A DNA stretch of 64,000 bases, from assembly GCF_031844705.1 (NCBI RefSeq), contig NZ_CP134609.1, positions 372,001 through 436,000 of the forward strand. The letters are read 5' to 3'. The stretch comes from Streptomyces sp. ITFR-16. GTDB lineage: Bacteria > Actinomycetota > Actinomycetes > Streptomycetales > Streptomycetaceae. The position numbers and the translations under genes are program-made. The notes beneath the pieces were generated by a model. It saw only the letters and a list, made by a program, of their open reading frames with translations. It made no database searches and had not been told where the DNA came from. This document shows positions 1 through 7,989 of this stretch, piece after piece (within the stretch, counting starts at the first letter, position 1; each line of letters opens with the position of its first letter).

Positions 1-275
1 ACGGACCGGCCGCCGAGCAGGATCTGCCGCACGACGTCCCGGCCGGTGAAGTCCGTGCCGAGCAGGTGCCCGCCACCGGCGGTGAGCGAGGTGCCGCGCG
101 GTCCGGCGTCACCCGCGAACAGCGGCCCGGCCAGGGCGAGTACGAGCGGGACGCCCATGATCAGCAGGCCGGGGACGAAGCGCCGGCGCCTCCCGCGCAC
201 GGCTGCGGCCCCGCGGGGGCGGCCGACGACAAGTCGTTTCAGCCCGCGCCGGGAGCGGGCCACCGCGACGGCCAT
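1..275 (-). CDS. ABC transporter permease, DppC/NikC type (partial, N-terminal part only)
   Basis: This is the N-terminal 91 codons of an inner-membrane permease; the gene runs off the left edge. It begins with a basic stretch (MAVAVARSRRGLKR), followed by one hydrophobic segment and a short extracellular part containing GTDFTGRDVV, which matches the LGTDxxGRD signature of the second permease of oligopeptide/nickel ABC importers. The ATG at 275 overlaps the TGA of the preceding permease by one base, so the two are translationally coupled. The ATPase genes expected next would lie outside the window. By context it would import whatever the coupled lipoprotein at 1225-2832 binds; I infer a metal-chelate or a small peptide. 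Confidence 0.8.
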   Translation of the reverse strand, partial: MAVAVARSRRGLKRLVVGRPRGAAAVRGRRRRFVPGLLIMGVPLVLALAGPLFAGDAGPRGTSLTAGGGHLLGTDFTGRDVVRQILLGGRS

Positions 276-1228
276 CACGCGGCCACGCCCGTACGCGGAG
301 CGAGGCGGTGGGTGACCAGGTCGGCCCCGATGTTGAGCAGGACCGTCGCGGCGCCGAACACCACCGCGAGCCCCTGCACCATGGGCAGATCGCGCTCCGC
401 GACGGCGTTCATCAGGAGCGTGCCCAGCCCCGGGATCACATACAGGGCCTCCACGACCACGACCCCGCACAGCAGCCAGTCGATCGTGCGGGCCAGTTGC
501 TGGGCGGCCGGGGTGATCGCGTTCGGCAGGGCGTGGGTGTAGCGGACACGGGCCGGGGAGAGCCCGCAGCGGCGCGCCTGGGCCACGTACGGCGAGGCCA
601 GCGCGTCGATCATGCCGGCGCGGACCAGCCGGGCGAGCGAGCACACCGGGCGGGCGAGCAGGACGAGGACGGGCAGCACCAGCGCGGCCGGGTGGGCGAG
701 CAGATCGGTGCCGTAGCCGACCGCGGTCGGCGGCAGCCAGCCGAGCCACAGGGACAGGACGGTGACCAGCAGCACCCCGAGGGCGAACTCCGGTACGGCG
801 TAGAGGCCCAGCAGCACCGCGCTGACGGCCCGGTCGGCGGCCCGGCCCTCGTGGCGGGCCGCCAGCACCCCGAGGCCGATCGCGGCCGGCACCAGCAGCA
901 GGATTGTCGGCACGGCGAGCATCAGGGTCGGGCCGACGGCGTCGCCGAGGGCGGAGGCGACGGGCCGCCCCGAGGTCAGGGAGGCCCCGAGGTCGCCGTG
1001 GAGCAGCCCGGCCGACCAGTCCAGCAGGCGTTCATGGGCGGGCCGGTCCAGGTGCATGGCGGTCCGGACGGCCTCGATCCGGGCCGGGTCCGGCTGGTCG
1101 TCGGCGAGGGCCACGGCGGCGTCGCCGGGCAGCGCCTCGGTGGCGGCGAAGACGAGCAGGACCACGCCCGCAGTCTGCGCGCCGCCGAGCAGCAGCCGTC
1201 GGGCCACCCAGGGCAGGGTCGCGCTCAC
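275..1228 (-). CDS. ABC transporter permease, DppB/NikB type
   Basis: A 317-residue inner-membrane permease of the binding-protein-dependent family. It shows the typical DppB order: an N-terminal membrane anchor, then EALPGDAA, a periplasmic region with GDLGASLTSGRPV, four to five more hydrophobic segments, and the EAA-type cytoplasmic loop near RRCGLSPARVRYTHALPNAITP. It ends in the family-typical IPGLGTLLMNAV...RDLPMVQG block. I chose the GTG at 1228 because it overlaps the stop of the binding protein (GTGA) and places the first membrane segment at the N-terminus; a longer frame upstream is only a shadow. It is coupled upstream to the lipoprotein and downstream to the second permease. Substrate is inferred from context only. 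Confidence 0.88.
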   Translation of the reverse strand: MSATLPWVARRLLLGGAQTAGVVLLVFAATEALPGDAAVALADDQPDPARIEAVRTAMHLDRPAHERLLDWSAGLLHGDLGASLTSGRPVASALGDAVGPTLMLAVPTILLLVPAAIGLGVLAARHEGRAADRAVSAVLLGLYAVPEFALGVLLVTVLSLWLGWLPPTAVGYGTDLLAHPAALVLPVLVLLARPVCSLARLVRAGMIDALASPYVAQARRCGLSPARVRYTHALPNAITPAAQQLARTIDWLLCGVVVVEALYVIPGLGTLLMNAVAERDLPMVQGLAVVFGAATVLLNIGADLVTHRLAPRTGVAA

Positions 1229-2832
1229 GCCAGCCACACCTTGTCGAAGCGGGCCCAGTCGAGGGTGTTGGCGGGGGCCTGCTCCTCGACGCCCCGGACA
1301 CGGGGGGCGGTGCCGAGTATCCAGTCCGCGAAGCCCCAGATCAGGAACGGGCCCTCGGTGTGGAGGCGTTGCTGCATGCGGGCGTAGACGGCGGCCCGCC
1401 CCTTCGGGTCCCTCGTCGACTGGGCCTGCTGGTAGAGGGCGTCGAAGTCGCGGTGGCGCCAGTGGGTGGCATTGGTGGTCGAGTCGGTCAGCAACCGCTG
1501 GGACAGGTGCGATTCGATGGGCATGGCGCCGGAGCGGTAGCAGCACAGGGTGCCGGAGTCGAGGATGTCCTTCCAGTAGGTGTCCTTGCTGCCGGTGCGC
1601 ACCTCGACGGTGATGCCGGCCTTCGCGGCCTGGTCCCGGAAGACGGCGGCCGCCTCGGTGAATCCGGCGGCGACCGGTGAGGTGTCGAGGGTGATCCGCA
1701 GGTCCTCCGCGCCGGCCCGCTTCAGCAGGCTGCGGGCCCGGCCGAGGTCCTGTTCGCGCTGGGGAAGGCTGTCGTCGTAGTACTCGTACCCCTTCCCGAA
1801 GAGGTCGTTGCCTGTCTCCCCGGCGCCGGAGAGGGCGCTGCGGACGAGTTCCTCGCGGTCGGCGACGAGGAAGAGGGCCTGGCGGACCCGCCGGTCGTCG
1901 AAGGGCGGCCGGTCGCTCTTCATGGCGAAGGACTGCATCGCGCTGTTGCGCAGCCGCACGACGGTGATGCGCCCGCCCTTCTCGTGTGCGCGGGCGGTGG
2001 CCGGGTTCAGCTCGTGGGCGTACTCGACCTGGCCGCCGAGCAGGGCGTTGACGCGGGCGGACTCCTCGTTGGCGACGACGAACTCCAGCTCGTCCAGATG
2101 GGGTGCGCCCTCCCAGTAGGCGTCGTTGCGCCTGAGGACGGTGGAGCGGCCGGGTGCGAAGGAGACGAAGCGGAAGGGACCGCTGCCGACCGGCTTGCGG
2201 TCGAAGTCGCCCTCGCGGGCCGTCGCGGGAATGATGTAGGCGCCGAACGCGGCCAGGATGTTCGGGAATTCGGCGGTCGGCCGCTTCAGGACGAACTCGA
2301 CGGTCCGCTCGTCCAGGGCCCGGCTGGCCGCCAGGTCGATCGGTTCGAGCGAGGCCCTGGCCCGGAAGGCGCGTTGGGGGTCGGCGATGCGCCGGTAGCT
2401 GTGCAGGACATCGGCCGCCGTCACCGGCTTCCCGTCGTGGAAGACCGCCTCGCGCAGGGAGACCTTCCAGCGCTTCAGGGCGCTGTCGGGCTCCCAGGAG
2501 GCGGCGAGGCGGGGCCGGGCGGCGAGGTCGGCGCCGTAGTCGGCGAGCTTGTCGTAGAGGGCCTTGGCCCGGGCGGCGTCGGCGAACAGATTGCTCAGGT
2601 GCGGGTCGAGTGTCTCGCTCGCGCCGCCCCCGGCGAAAGCCGCTCTCAGCCGGCCCCCGCGCCTGGGTGTGCCGTCGCCCTTCCCGTCGGACGGCTCGGT
2701 ACGGGAGGTGTCGGCGCAGCCGGCGAGGGCGAGGGCGCCGACCGCTCCGGAGGCCGCGAGGAAGCCGCGGCGGCGCAGACCCGGAAAGCGGGCGGGCGAA
2801 GGGGAAGGAGAAGGGGCGTGGTCAGCGTGCAT
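1225..2832 (-). CDS. ABC transporter substrate-binding lipoprotein (SBP family 5)
   Basis: A 535-residue extracellular binding protein of the DppA/OppA/NikA family. The N-terminus carries a twin-arginine-like RRRGF (residues 20-24), a hydrophobic stretch and a lipobox LAGC with Cys39, so it should be lipid-anchored outside the membrane. The body has the family pattern: an early TLDPHLSN segment, the TAADVLHSYRRIADP block and PVGSGPFRF. Family 5 binding proteins carry peptides, nickel complexes and, in CntA/YntA systems, opine metallophores. It sits last but two in the operon that starts at 9242, after an exporter and biosynthetic enzymes, which suggests it recaptures the exported product. The 47-bp gap before it could hold an internal start of transcription, but I see no clear promoter. 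Confidence 0.88.
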   Translation of the reverse strand: MHADHAPSPSPSPARFPGLRRRGFLAASGAVGALALAGCADTSRTEPSDGKGDGTPRRGGRLRAAFAGGGASETLDPHLSNLFADAARAKALYDKLADYGADLAARPRLAASWEPDSALKRWKVSLREAVFHDGKPVTAADVLHSYRRIADPQRAFRARASLEPIDLAASRALDERTVEFVLKRPTAEFPNILAAFGAYIIPATAREGDFDRKPVGSGPFRFVSFAPGRSTVLRRNDAYWEGAPHLDELEFVVANEESARVNALLGGQVEYAHELNPATARAHEKGGRITVVRLRNSAMQSFAMKSDRPPFDDRRVRQALFLVADREELVRSALSGAGETGNDLFGKGYEYYDDSLPQREQDLGRARSLLKRAGAEDLRITLDTSPVAAGFTEAAAVFRDQAAKAGITVEVRTGSKDTYWKDILDSGTLCCYRSGAMPIESHLSQRLLTDSTTNATHWRHRDFDALYQQAQSTRDPKGRAAVYARMQQRLHTEGPFLIWGFADWILGTAPRVRGVEEQAPANTLDWARFDKVWLA

Positions 2833-2879
2833 GGAGGTGTCCTTGGTCGGTCGTGGAGGTGGGGCGGGGACGGGCCCGT

Positions 2880-3689
2880 TCAGGCACGCGGCGCGGCGGT
2901 ACGGCTGTCCGTGCGGCGGGCGGTCAGGTGGAGGCGGTCGGACGTCGTGGTCCCGGCCGGTACGTCGTGCTCGCGCCAGGGAGGTTCGGTACGCGGGCCG
3001 GGCCCGTCGTGGAGCGCGAGCACCTCGAACCCGGCCGTGGCGAGGGTCCGGCGCAGCTCTTCGGGGAGGAGCAGCCGCCAGGCCGAGCGCTGCTGGACCG
3101 GGGGTGCTCCGTCGTCGGTGGTCCAGGTGCGCGACCGGCGCAGGAGACGTGCGGCGGGGTCCACGGAGAGCCGGGTGACGGAGCGGTAGGTGCGGCCCCG
3201 GTGGGTGAAGGTGTGGACGGACGAGGTGGCGGACAGGTCCGCCCGGCCGAGGAAGTACGCACCGTTGCGCATCTCCGCGACGAGCAGCCCGCCGGGGGCG
3301 AGCGCCCGCCGGCAGGAGGCGAGGCAGCCGAGGAGTTCGGCGTCGGTCCGGCAGTACAGCAGGGCGCTGTCCAGGCAGACGACGGCGTCGAACTCCCCGG
3401 CGCCCAGGTCGAAGGCGCGCAGGTCGGCCCGCCGGTAGTCCGGGCCGGGGTGGTGCCGGGCCGCGTGGCGGAGCATGGCGTCGGAGAGGTCGGCGCCGGT
3501 CACCGTACGGCCTGCGGCATGGAGGTACGCGGCGTCGCGGCCGGTGCCGCAGCCGAGGTCCAGGACCCGGGCGCCGGCCCCGTACGACGTCAGGCAGGCA
3601 TCCGTCCAGCGGCCGGCGAGCCGGTCCGGGTCGGGGAAGCGCGCCTCGTAGAGGGCCGGGTTGTCGGTGAGCAGGTTCGGGTCGGTCAT
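2880..3689 (-). CDS. Class I SAM-dependent methyltransferase
   Basis: A 269-residue soluble methyltransferase. Motif I is VLDLGCGTG (about residues 42-50). It is followed by the acidic turn in VTGADLSDAM that would bind the SAM ribose, the adenine-side ADLRAFDLG region, and motif III-like LAPGGLLVAEM. The C-terminal part (from about 165) resembles the small extra domain found in many small-molecule methyltransferases. Its start lies 10 bases after the exporter stop, so it belongs to the 9242 operon. I infer that it tailors the small molecule made by the ligase and PLP enzyme; acceptor atom and substrate cannot be read from the sequence. Confidence 0.85.
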   Translation of the reverse strand: MTDPNLLTDNPALYEARFPDPDRLAGRWTDACLTSYGAGARVLDLGCGTGRDAAYLHAAGRTVTGADLSDAMLRHAARHHPGPDYRRADLRAFDLGAGEFDAVVCLDSALLYCRTDAELLGCLASCRRALAPGGLLVAEMRNGAYFLGRADLSATSSVHTFTHRGRTYRSVTRLSVDPAARLLRRSRTWTTDDGAPPVQQRSAWRLLLPEELRRTLATAGFEVLALHDGPGPRTEPPWREHDVPAGTTTSDRLHLTARRTDSRTAAPRA

Positions 3690-3699
3690 CGCGGCCCCC

Positions 3700-4953
3700 T
3701 CAGGCCCGGGCCGGTACGGCGGGCTGCCCGGCCGGCAGTGCGCCGAGCCGGTGCAGCCGGGCGACTCCGGCGGCGGACAGCAGGCCCAGGAGCAGACAGC
3801 AGGCCCAGGGCAGCCAGCCGGCGCCCGTGCGTCCGCCGGTGTCCATCGCCCAGCCGACCGCCGCGTTGCCGAGCGCGGCGGCGATGCCGGAGACGACGTA
3901 GAACACCCCGAAGTAGGTGCCGGTGAGGCGGGCGCGGCCGAAGCCGGGGACCAGCTCCATCACGAACGGCTGGGCGATCATCAGGCCGGTCTGCAGCAGC
4001 AGGACCCCCACCAGCACGGGCAGTGCGCGCAGCACGGCGCCCAGCGCCCCGTCTCCGCCGCCCGGCGTCACCAGCATGGGCGGGACGAAGGCGGCGGCCA
4101 TCAGGGCGAGGCCGCCGCTGATCCAGGTGGCCCGGCTGCCCCGGCGCTTCAGGGCCCGGGTGATGCGCAGCTGGAGCCCCAGACCGGCGAGGGTGGCGAC
4201 GAGGAAGACCAGCCCTGCCGCGCCGTCCCATCCGGTGGCCCGGCGCGCCCCCTCGGGCAGCAGGAGATAGAGCTGGCTCTCCAGCGCGACCATGGCCACC
4301 ATGGCGAGCGCGAACGCCATGAACGCGCGGTTGCCCACCACTTCGCGCCAGTCGGCGAGCACGCCGCCCGCCGCCGGGGCGACGCGGCGCGGCGGCAGCA
4401 CCAGGGCCTGGGCGAGGGTCAGGACGGCGAAGAGTCCGGCCGCGGTGAGGGCCGCCGCCCGGAAGTCGACGAGGAGCAGCGCACTGCCGAGGAGCGGGCC
4501 GACGAGGGCGCCGGTCGTCGCGAAGACGTTGAACAGTGCGAAGGCCTCGGCCCTGCGCTCCCCCGCCTCCTGGGCCAGGTAGGCACGGACGGCGGGGTTG
4601 AACAGCGCACCGGCGAGTCCGCTCAGTACGGAGGCGGCGAGCAGCACCGCGGTCCCGTCGCCGAGCGCGAAGAGGGCGAAGCCCACGGTCCGCAGTCCGC
4701 AGCCGGTGATGATCACTCCTCGTGCGCCCAGCCGGTCGGAGGCGGAGCCGCCGATGAGGAACAGGCCCTGCTGGCTGAGGTTGCGCACACCGAGCACCAG
4801 ACCGACGACCGCGGCGGACATGCCGAGGTCCCGGCTCAGGTGCACGGCCAGATAGGGGACGAGCAGATAGAAGCCGGTGTTGACACCGAACTGGTTGACC
4901 AGCAGCAGCCGTACGGCCGGGGTGAAACCGCGTATCTCGCGCCAGGTCCTCAT
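3700..4953 (-). CDS. MFS transporter, probable exporter
   Basis: A 417-residue major facilitator with about twelve hydrophobic segments. The loop between segments 2 and 3 reads GGSASDRLGARGVII, the usual MFS motif A position, and the central cytoplasmic loop holds LPPRRVAP. It resembles the drug/siderophore exporter branch (DHA1-like). The ATG at 4953 overlaps the stop of the epimerase gene (ATGA). Placed between biosynthetic enzymes and a binding-protein importer, it most likely exports the product of the operon, as CntE or sibling exporters do in opine metallophore loci; that role is inference. Confidence 0.85.
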   Translation of the reverse strand: MRTWREIRGFTPAVRLLLVNQFGVNTGFYLLVPYLAVHLSRDLGMSAAVVGLVLGVRNLSQQGLFLIGGSASDRLGARGVIITGCGLRTVGFALFALGDGTAVLLAASVLSGLAGALFNPAVRAYLAQEAGERRAEAFALFNVFATTGALVGPLLGSALLLVDFRAAALTAAGLFAVLTLAQALVLPPRRVAPAAGGVLADWREVVGNRAFMAFALAMVAMVALESQLYLLLPEGARRATGWDGAAGLVFLVATLAGLGLQLRITRALKRRGSRATWISGGLALMAAAFVPPMLVTPGGGDGALGAVLRALPVLVGVLLLQTGLMIAQPFVMELVPGFGRARLTGTYFGVFYVVSGIAAALGNAAVGWAMDTGGRTGAGWLPWACCLLLGLLSAAGVARLHRLGALPAGQPAVPARA

Positions 4954-6029
4954 GACCGCGCCCCGCTCTCCCGGACGCCCGCGCGGGCGCCGTCGAACGG
5001 GGGGCGGGGGTGGACCCCGAGCCCCGGGCGGCCGCTCACGCGCACGGTGCCGTCGGTTCCGCCGATCCCCGTCCACGGGTCGTGGGCGAGCAGGAGGTGG
5101 CCGTCCAGGTCGGTCCATCGGGCACGGTCCGCGAGGTGCACGGCGGGGGCGAGGCCGAGGGAACTGGCGGTGAGGCAGCCGAGCATGAGGTGGGTGCCGC
5201 TGCCCGCGATCAGTTCCGCGATGCGCAGGGCGGCGCGCGCTCCTCCGCACTTGGCGAGCTTGACGTTGATGCCGTGGACGCGGCCGGCGAGCCGTCGGGC
5301 GTCCTCGATGTCCACCGCGTCCTCGTCCGCGATGACCGGCAGAGGTGAACGCGCGGCGAGCCGGGCCAGCCCCTCGGGATCGCCGGGCGGGACGGGCTGT
5401 TCGACGGCCTCCACCCCCAGCTCCGCGAAGCGGCCCAGCAGCGCGGGGGCGGCGGACGCGCTCCAGCCGCCGTTCGGGTCGAGCAGCAGGCGTACGTGGG
5501 GGGCGGTGGCGCGTACGGCGCGCACGCGGGCCACGTCGTCCTCGGGGTCGGCCGACCCCGCCTTGAGCTTGATGACCGAGAACCCCTGGTCCGTCAGCCG
5601 GGCGGCGAGGGCGGCGGCGTGGCCGGGCGCGGTGATGCCGATGGTGCGGGCGGTCGCGGCGGCCGGAGCGGCGGCGGTGCCGAGGAGCCGGTGGACGGGG
5701 GTCGCGGCGCGCTTGCCGACGAGGTCGAGCAGCGCCGACTCCACGGCAGCCGCCACCAATGGGGGTGTGCCGGGCGCCCTTTCGGGGAGGGCGGCGAGGG
5801 CCGTCTCCGGATCGGGGTACCGGGCGAGTTCGCGGCCCCGGCGGTGCAGCCACTGTTCCAGGGCCTGGGTGTCGAGTCCGTAGTAGACGCTGGTGACGGC
5901 TTCGCCGTGGCCGTGGAGTCCCTGGTGTTCGAGGGACAGCCGGACGGCGTGCCGGGCCGTCGTGGTGGAGCGGGAGATCCGCAGGGGCTCGGCGAGCCGC
6001 AGCCGCACCGTGCGCAGGGTGCTCTTCAT
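4950..6029 (-). CDS. Enolase-superfamily enzyme, dipeptide (L-Ala-D/L-Glu) epimerase-like
   Basis: A 359-residue two-domain enolase-superfamily protein of the muconate-lactonizing subgroup. Catalytic landmarks are intact: KLK at 154-156, DPNGG with Asp184 and Asn186, Glu210, Asp235-Glu236 in IADEDAVD, and Lys257 in NVKLAKCGG. These match the metal ligands (Asp184, Glu210, Asp235) and the paired lysine acid/bases of dipeptide epimerases. Epimerases of this group invert the alpha-carbon of one residue in a dipeptide. Here it lies between the PLP enzyme and the exporter in one coupled operon (ATGA overlaps both sides), so I infer that it epimerises an amino-acid centre in the ligase product. A different acid-sugar or N-acylamino-acid substrate cannot be excluded. 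Confidence 0.85.
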   Translation of the reverse strand: MKSTLRTVRLRLAEPLRISRSTTTARHAVRLSLEHQGLHGHGEAVTSVYYGLDTQALEQWLHRRGRELARYPDPETALAALPERAPGTPPLVAAAVESALLDLVGKRAATPVHRLLGTAAAPAAATARTIGITAPGHAAALAARLTDQGFSVIKLKAGSADPEDDVARVRAVRATAPHVRLLLDPNGGWSASAAPALLGRFAELGVEAVEQPVPPGDPEGLARLAARSPLPVIADEDAVDIEDARRLAGRVHGINVKLAKCGGARAALRIAELIAGSGTHLMLGCLTASSLGLAPAVHLADRARWTDLDGHLLLAHDPWTGIGGTDGTVRVSGRPGLGVHPRPPFDGARAGVRESGARS

Positions 6030-7159
6030 CGGCGCTCCTCCGGTTCGTACGGCAGACGGACGGCGGGCGTCCGGGGGCGGGTGAGCGGCGGGCGCGGCGC
6101 GTTGCGGCGTCCGGCGGGCGCGGCGCAGCGCGTCCAGCCGGTGGCCTCCGTCGCGCGCGGGTGGCGGATCTCGACGGGGCGGGTCGCCGTGGTCGTCCGG
6201 TCCAGACGGTGCAGGGCGTTGAACCCGTCGTCGTAGATGCTGCCGAGGTAGCGGTGGGGCCCGTCGGGGAAGACGGTGGCGACGACGGCGCCGGGGTGCG
6301 TCCGGGCGGCCCAGGCCGCGACGAGGGCGACGGCCCCGGTGCTCCAGCCGCCGCTGACGAAGTTGTCCCGGGCCAGCCTGCGGCAGCTGTCGGCGGCCTC
6401 GGCGGGCCCGACCCAGTGGATCTCGTCGAACTGCTCGTGGGCGACATTGCGCGGGTGGATGCTGCTGCCCAGTCCGCGCATCAGCCGGGCCCTGGCCGGC
6501 TGGCCGAAGATGGCCGAGCCGGTGGCGTCGACCCCGATGAGCCGCAGCGCGGGCCAGCGCCGGCGCAGCGGGGCGGCGACTCCCGCGCTGTGCCCGCCCG
6601 TGCCGACGCTGCACACCAGCACGTCCACCCGGTCGAGGCGGTCGGCGATCTCGGCGGCGAGCGAGGCGTACCCGGCGGTGTTGTCGGGGTTGTTGTACTG
6701 GTCGGGCCAGTAGGCGCCCGGCAGCGCGGTGAGCAGTTCGCGGAGTCTGGCCAGCCGGGCCGCCTGCCAGCCGCCCCGGTCGGCGGGCCGGTCGACGAGT
6801 TCGAGCCGGGCGCCGTGGGAGCACAGCAACTGGCGCATGGAGGGTCCGAGTTCGGTGTCACCGACGAGCACGACGGGGTGGCCGAGCGCCTGGCCCGCGA
6901 AGGCCAGTCCGATGCCGAGGGTGCCGGAGGTGGACTCCACCACGGGCGCGCCCGGCAGGAGTTCGCCGCGCTCCTCGGCTCCGAGCAGCATGGACACGGC
7001 GGCGCGCGCCTTCATCCCGCCGACGCCGAAGCCTTCGAGTTTGGCCCAGAATCCGGGGTGTGCGCAGGGCAGGTCGGCGGTGATGCGGGCCAGCGGGGTG
7101 CGCCCGACGAGGCCGAGCAGTTCCCGGTTGCCCGCCGGGCGCAGGAGCGCGGTCGTCAC
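6026..7159 (-). CDS. PLP-dependent cysteine-synthase-like enzyme
   Basis: A 377-residue fold-type II PLP enzyme. The PLP lysine is Lys50 in GFGVGGMKARAA, and the phosphate/substrate loop reads ESTSGTLGIGLA (residues 75-86). Other family marks are QYNNPDNTAGY and the VGTGGHSAGVA phosphate-binding loop. Related proteins make cysteine or, in SbnA-type branches, join an amino acid to the beta-carbon of activated serine to give a diaminopropionate unit. Here the N-terminal active-site motif differs from classic CysK (GGSVKDR), which suggests a specialised beta-replacement. The C-terminal 60 residues are Arg/Pro-rich and probably disordered. It is coupled on both sides by four-base overlaps. I infer formation of the C-N or C-S bonded core of the product. 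Confidence 0.85.
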   Translation of the reverse strand: MTTALLRPAGNRELLGLVGRTPLARITADLPCAHPGFWAKLEGFGVGGMKARAAVSMLLGAEERGELLPGAPVVESTSGTLGIGLAFAGQALGHPVVLVGDTELGPSMRQLLCSHGARLELVDRPADRGGWQAARLARLRELLTALPGAYWPDQYNNPDNTAGYASLAAEIADRLDRVDVLVCSVGTGGHSAGVAAPLRRRWPALRLIGVDATGSAIFGQPARARLMRGLGSSIHPRNVAHEQFDEIHWVGPAEAADSCRRLARDNFVSGGWSTGAVALVAAWAARTHPGAVVATVFPDGPHRYLGSIYDDGFNALHRLDRTTTATRPVEIRHPRATEATGWTRCAAPAGRRNAPRPPLTRPRTPAVRLPYEPEERR

Positions 7160-7989
7160 TGGGCGCCTCCGTAGCGGTGGAGGGTGCCGGGACCGCCGTC
7201 GAGCCAGAAGAAGGGATACGGCTCGGCGGACACGGCGGTGACTCCGGAGCCGATGAAGTGCGGGAGTACGGCGCTGCCGGTCTGGGCGAACATCACGAGC
7301 GGCTTGCCGTGCCGCAGGGCGTGCGTCCTGAGCTGTTCGAAGGTGCCGTTGCCGAGGGTCATCCCGGAGGCGAGGACCGCGTCGCAGCCGTCGAGTTCGG
7401 CCGCCGCGCCGGTCCGTACCGGCTCACCCCACTCCGTCGTACCGCCCTTGAGGTCGCACGGTAGGTAGGAGATGCCGCGCTCGCGCAGCGCCTCCAGGAG
7501 CGAGTTGACGACGCCGACGACGAGCACGGTGGAGCCGGGCGGTACGTCGAGCAGGCCGACGACGCCGCGCGCCCGGGCCCGGGACTTCTCCAGCGAGCCG
7601 CCCGCCGGCAGCGGCCAGGGCCGGGCCCCGGACGCCGGGCCGTGCGGCCGCACATGCATGAGGTAGGCGTCGAGCGCGGCGATCCGCACCGCCGGCCGTG
7701 GATGGGCGAGCAGGGTGGCGGCGTCGGCCCGCACACAGTCGTCGACCGCGCCGTCGGGCAGTTCGCCGGGCTCGACGGCGCAGGAGCCGACGGCCTCGGC
7801 CAGCCGCAGGCTCAGCACCTCGTTGCGGTATCCGCCCCGGCGGCCGGGGTGCCCCACGGACTGGTGGGTGGTGAAGGCCGTCGTGATGCGCAGGGTGCGG
7901 GGGTCGGGGCCGTATCCGCAGGCCAGTACCCGGGAGACGAGTTCCTCGTACGAGAGGGCGGCGGGCGCCTCGGTGGTGCCGGCGGTCAC
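7156..7989 (-). CDS. DUF4213/DUF364-type Rossmann-like protein (putative heavy-metal chelation family)
   Basis: A 277-residue soluble protein. The N-terminal half carries the DUF4213-like enolase-N-type region; the C-terminal half shows the DUF364 pattern: PPGSTVLVVGVVNSLLEAL, then YLPCDLKGG, CDAVLASGMTLGNGTFEQL and a final PYPFFWLDGG block. Pfam names this family putative heavy-metal chelation on structural grounds only; no reaction is proven. I chose the GTG at 7989, which overlaps the stop of the ligase gene (GTGA). Its position second in a ligase/PLP/epimerase/exporter operon is notable, because the family usually sits in anaerobe metal or corrinoid operons. Possible roles are metal loading, precursor handling or a hidden enzyme step. 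Confidence 0.8.
   Translation of the reverse strand: MTAGTTEAPAALSYEELVSRVLACGYGPDPRTLRITTAFTTHQSVGHPGRRGGYRNEVLSLRLAEAVGSCAVEPGELPDGAVDDCVRADAATLLAHPRPAVRIAALDAYLMHVRPHGPASGARPWPLPAGGSLEKSRARARGVVGLLDVPPGSTVLVVGVVNSLLEALRERGISYLPCDLKGGTTEWGEPVRTGAAAELDGCDAVLASGMTLGNGTFEQLRTHALRHGKPLVMFAQTGSAVLPHFIGSGVTAVSAEPYPFFWLDGGPGTLHRYGGAQ

Noticed and set aside
3661..5883. 740-codon open frame on the plus strand opposite the MFS and epimerase genes
   Set aside because: Low-complexity, Gln/Gly/Arg-rich translation with no domain; it is an antisense shadow of well-supported minus-strand genes in GC-rich DNA. The same holds for the long antisense frames opposite the GH92, GH3, sulfatase and ABC genes.
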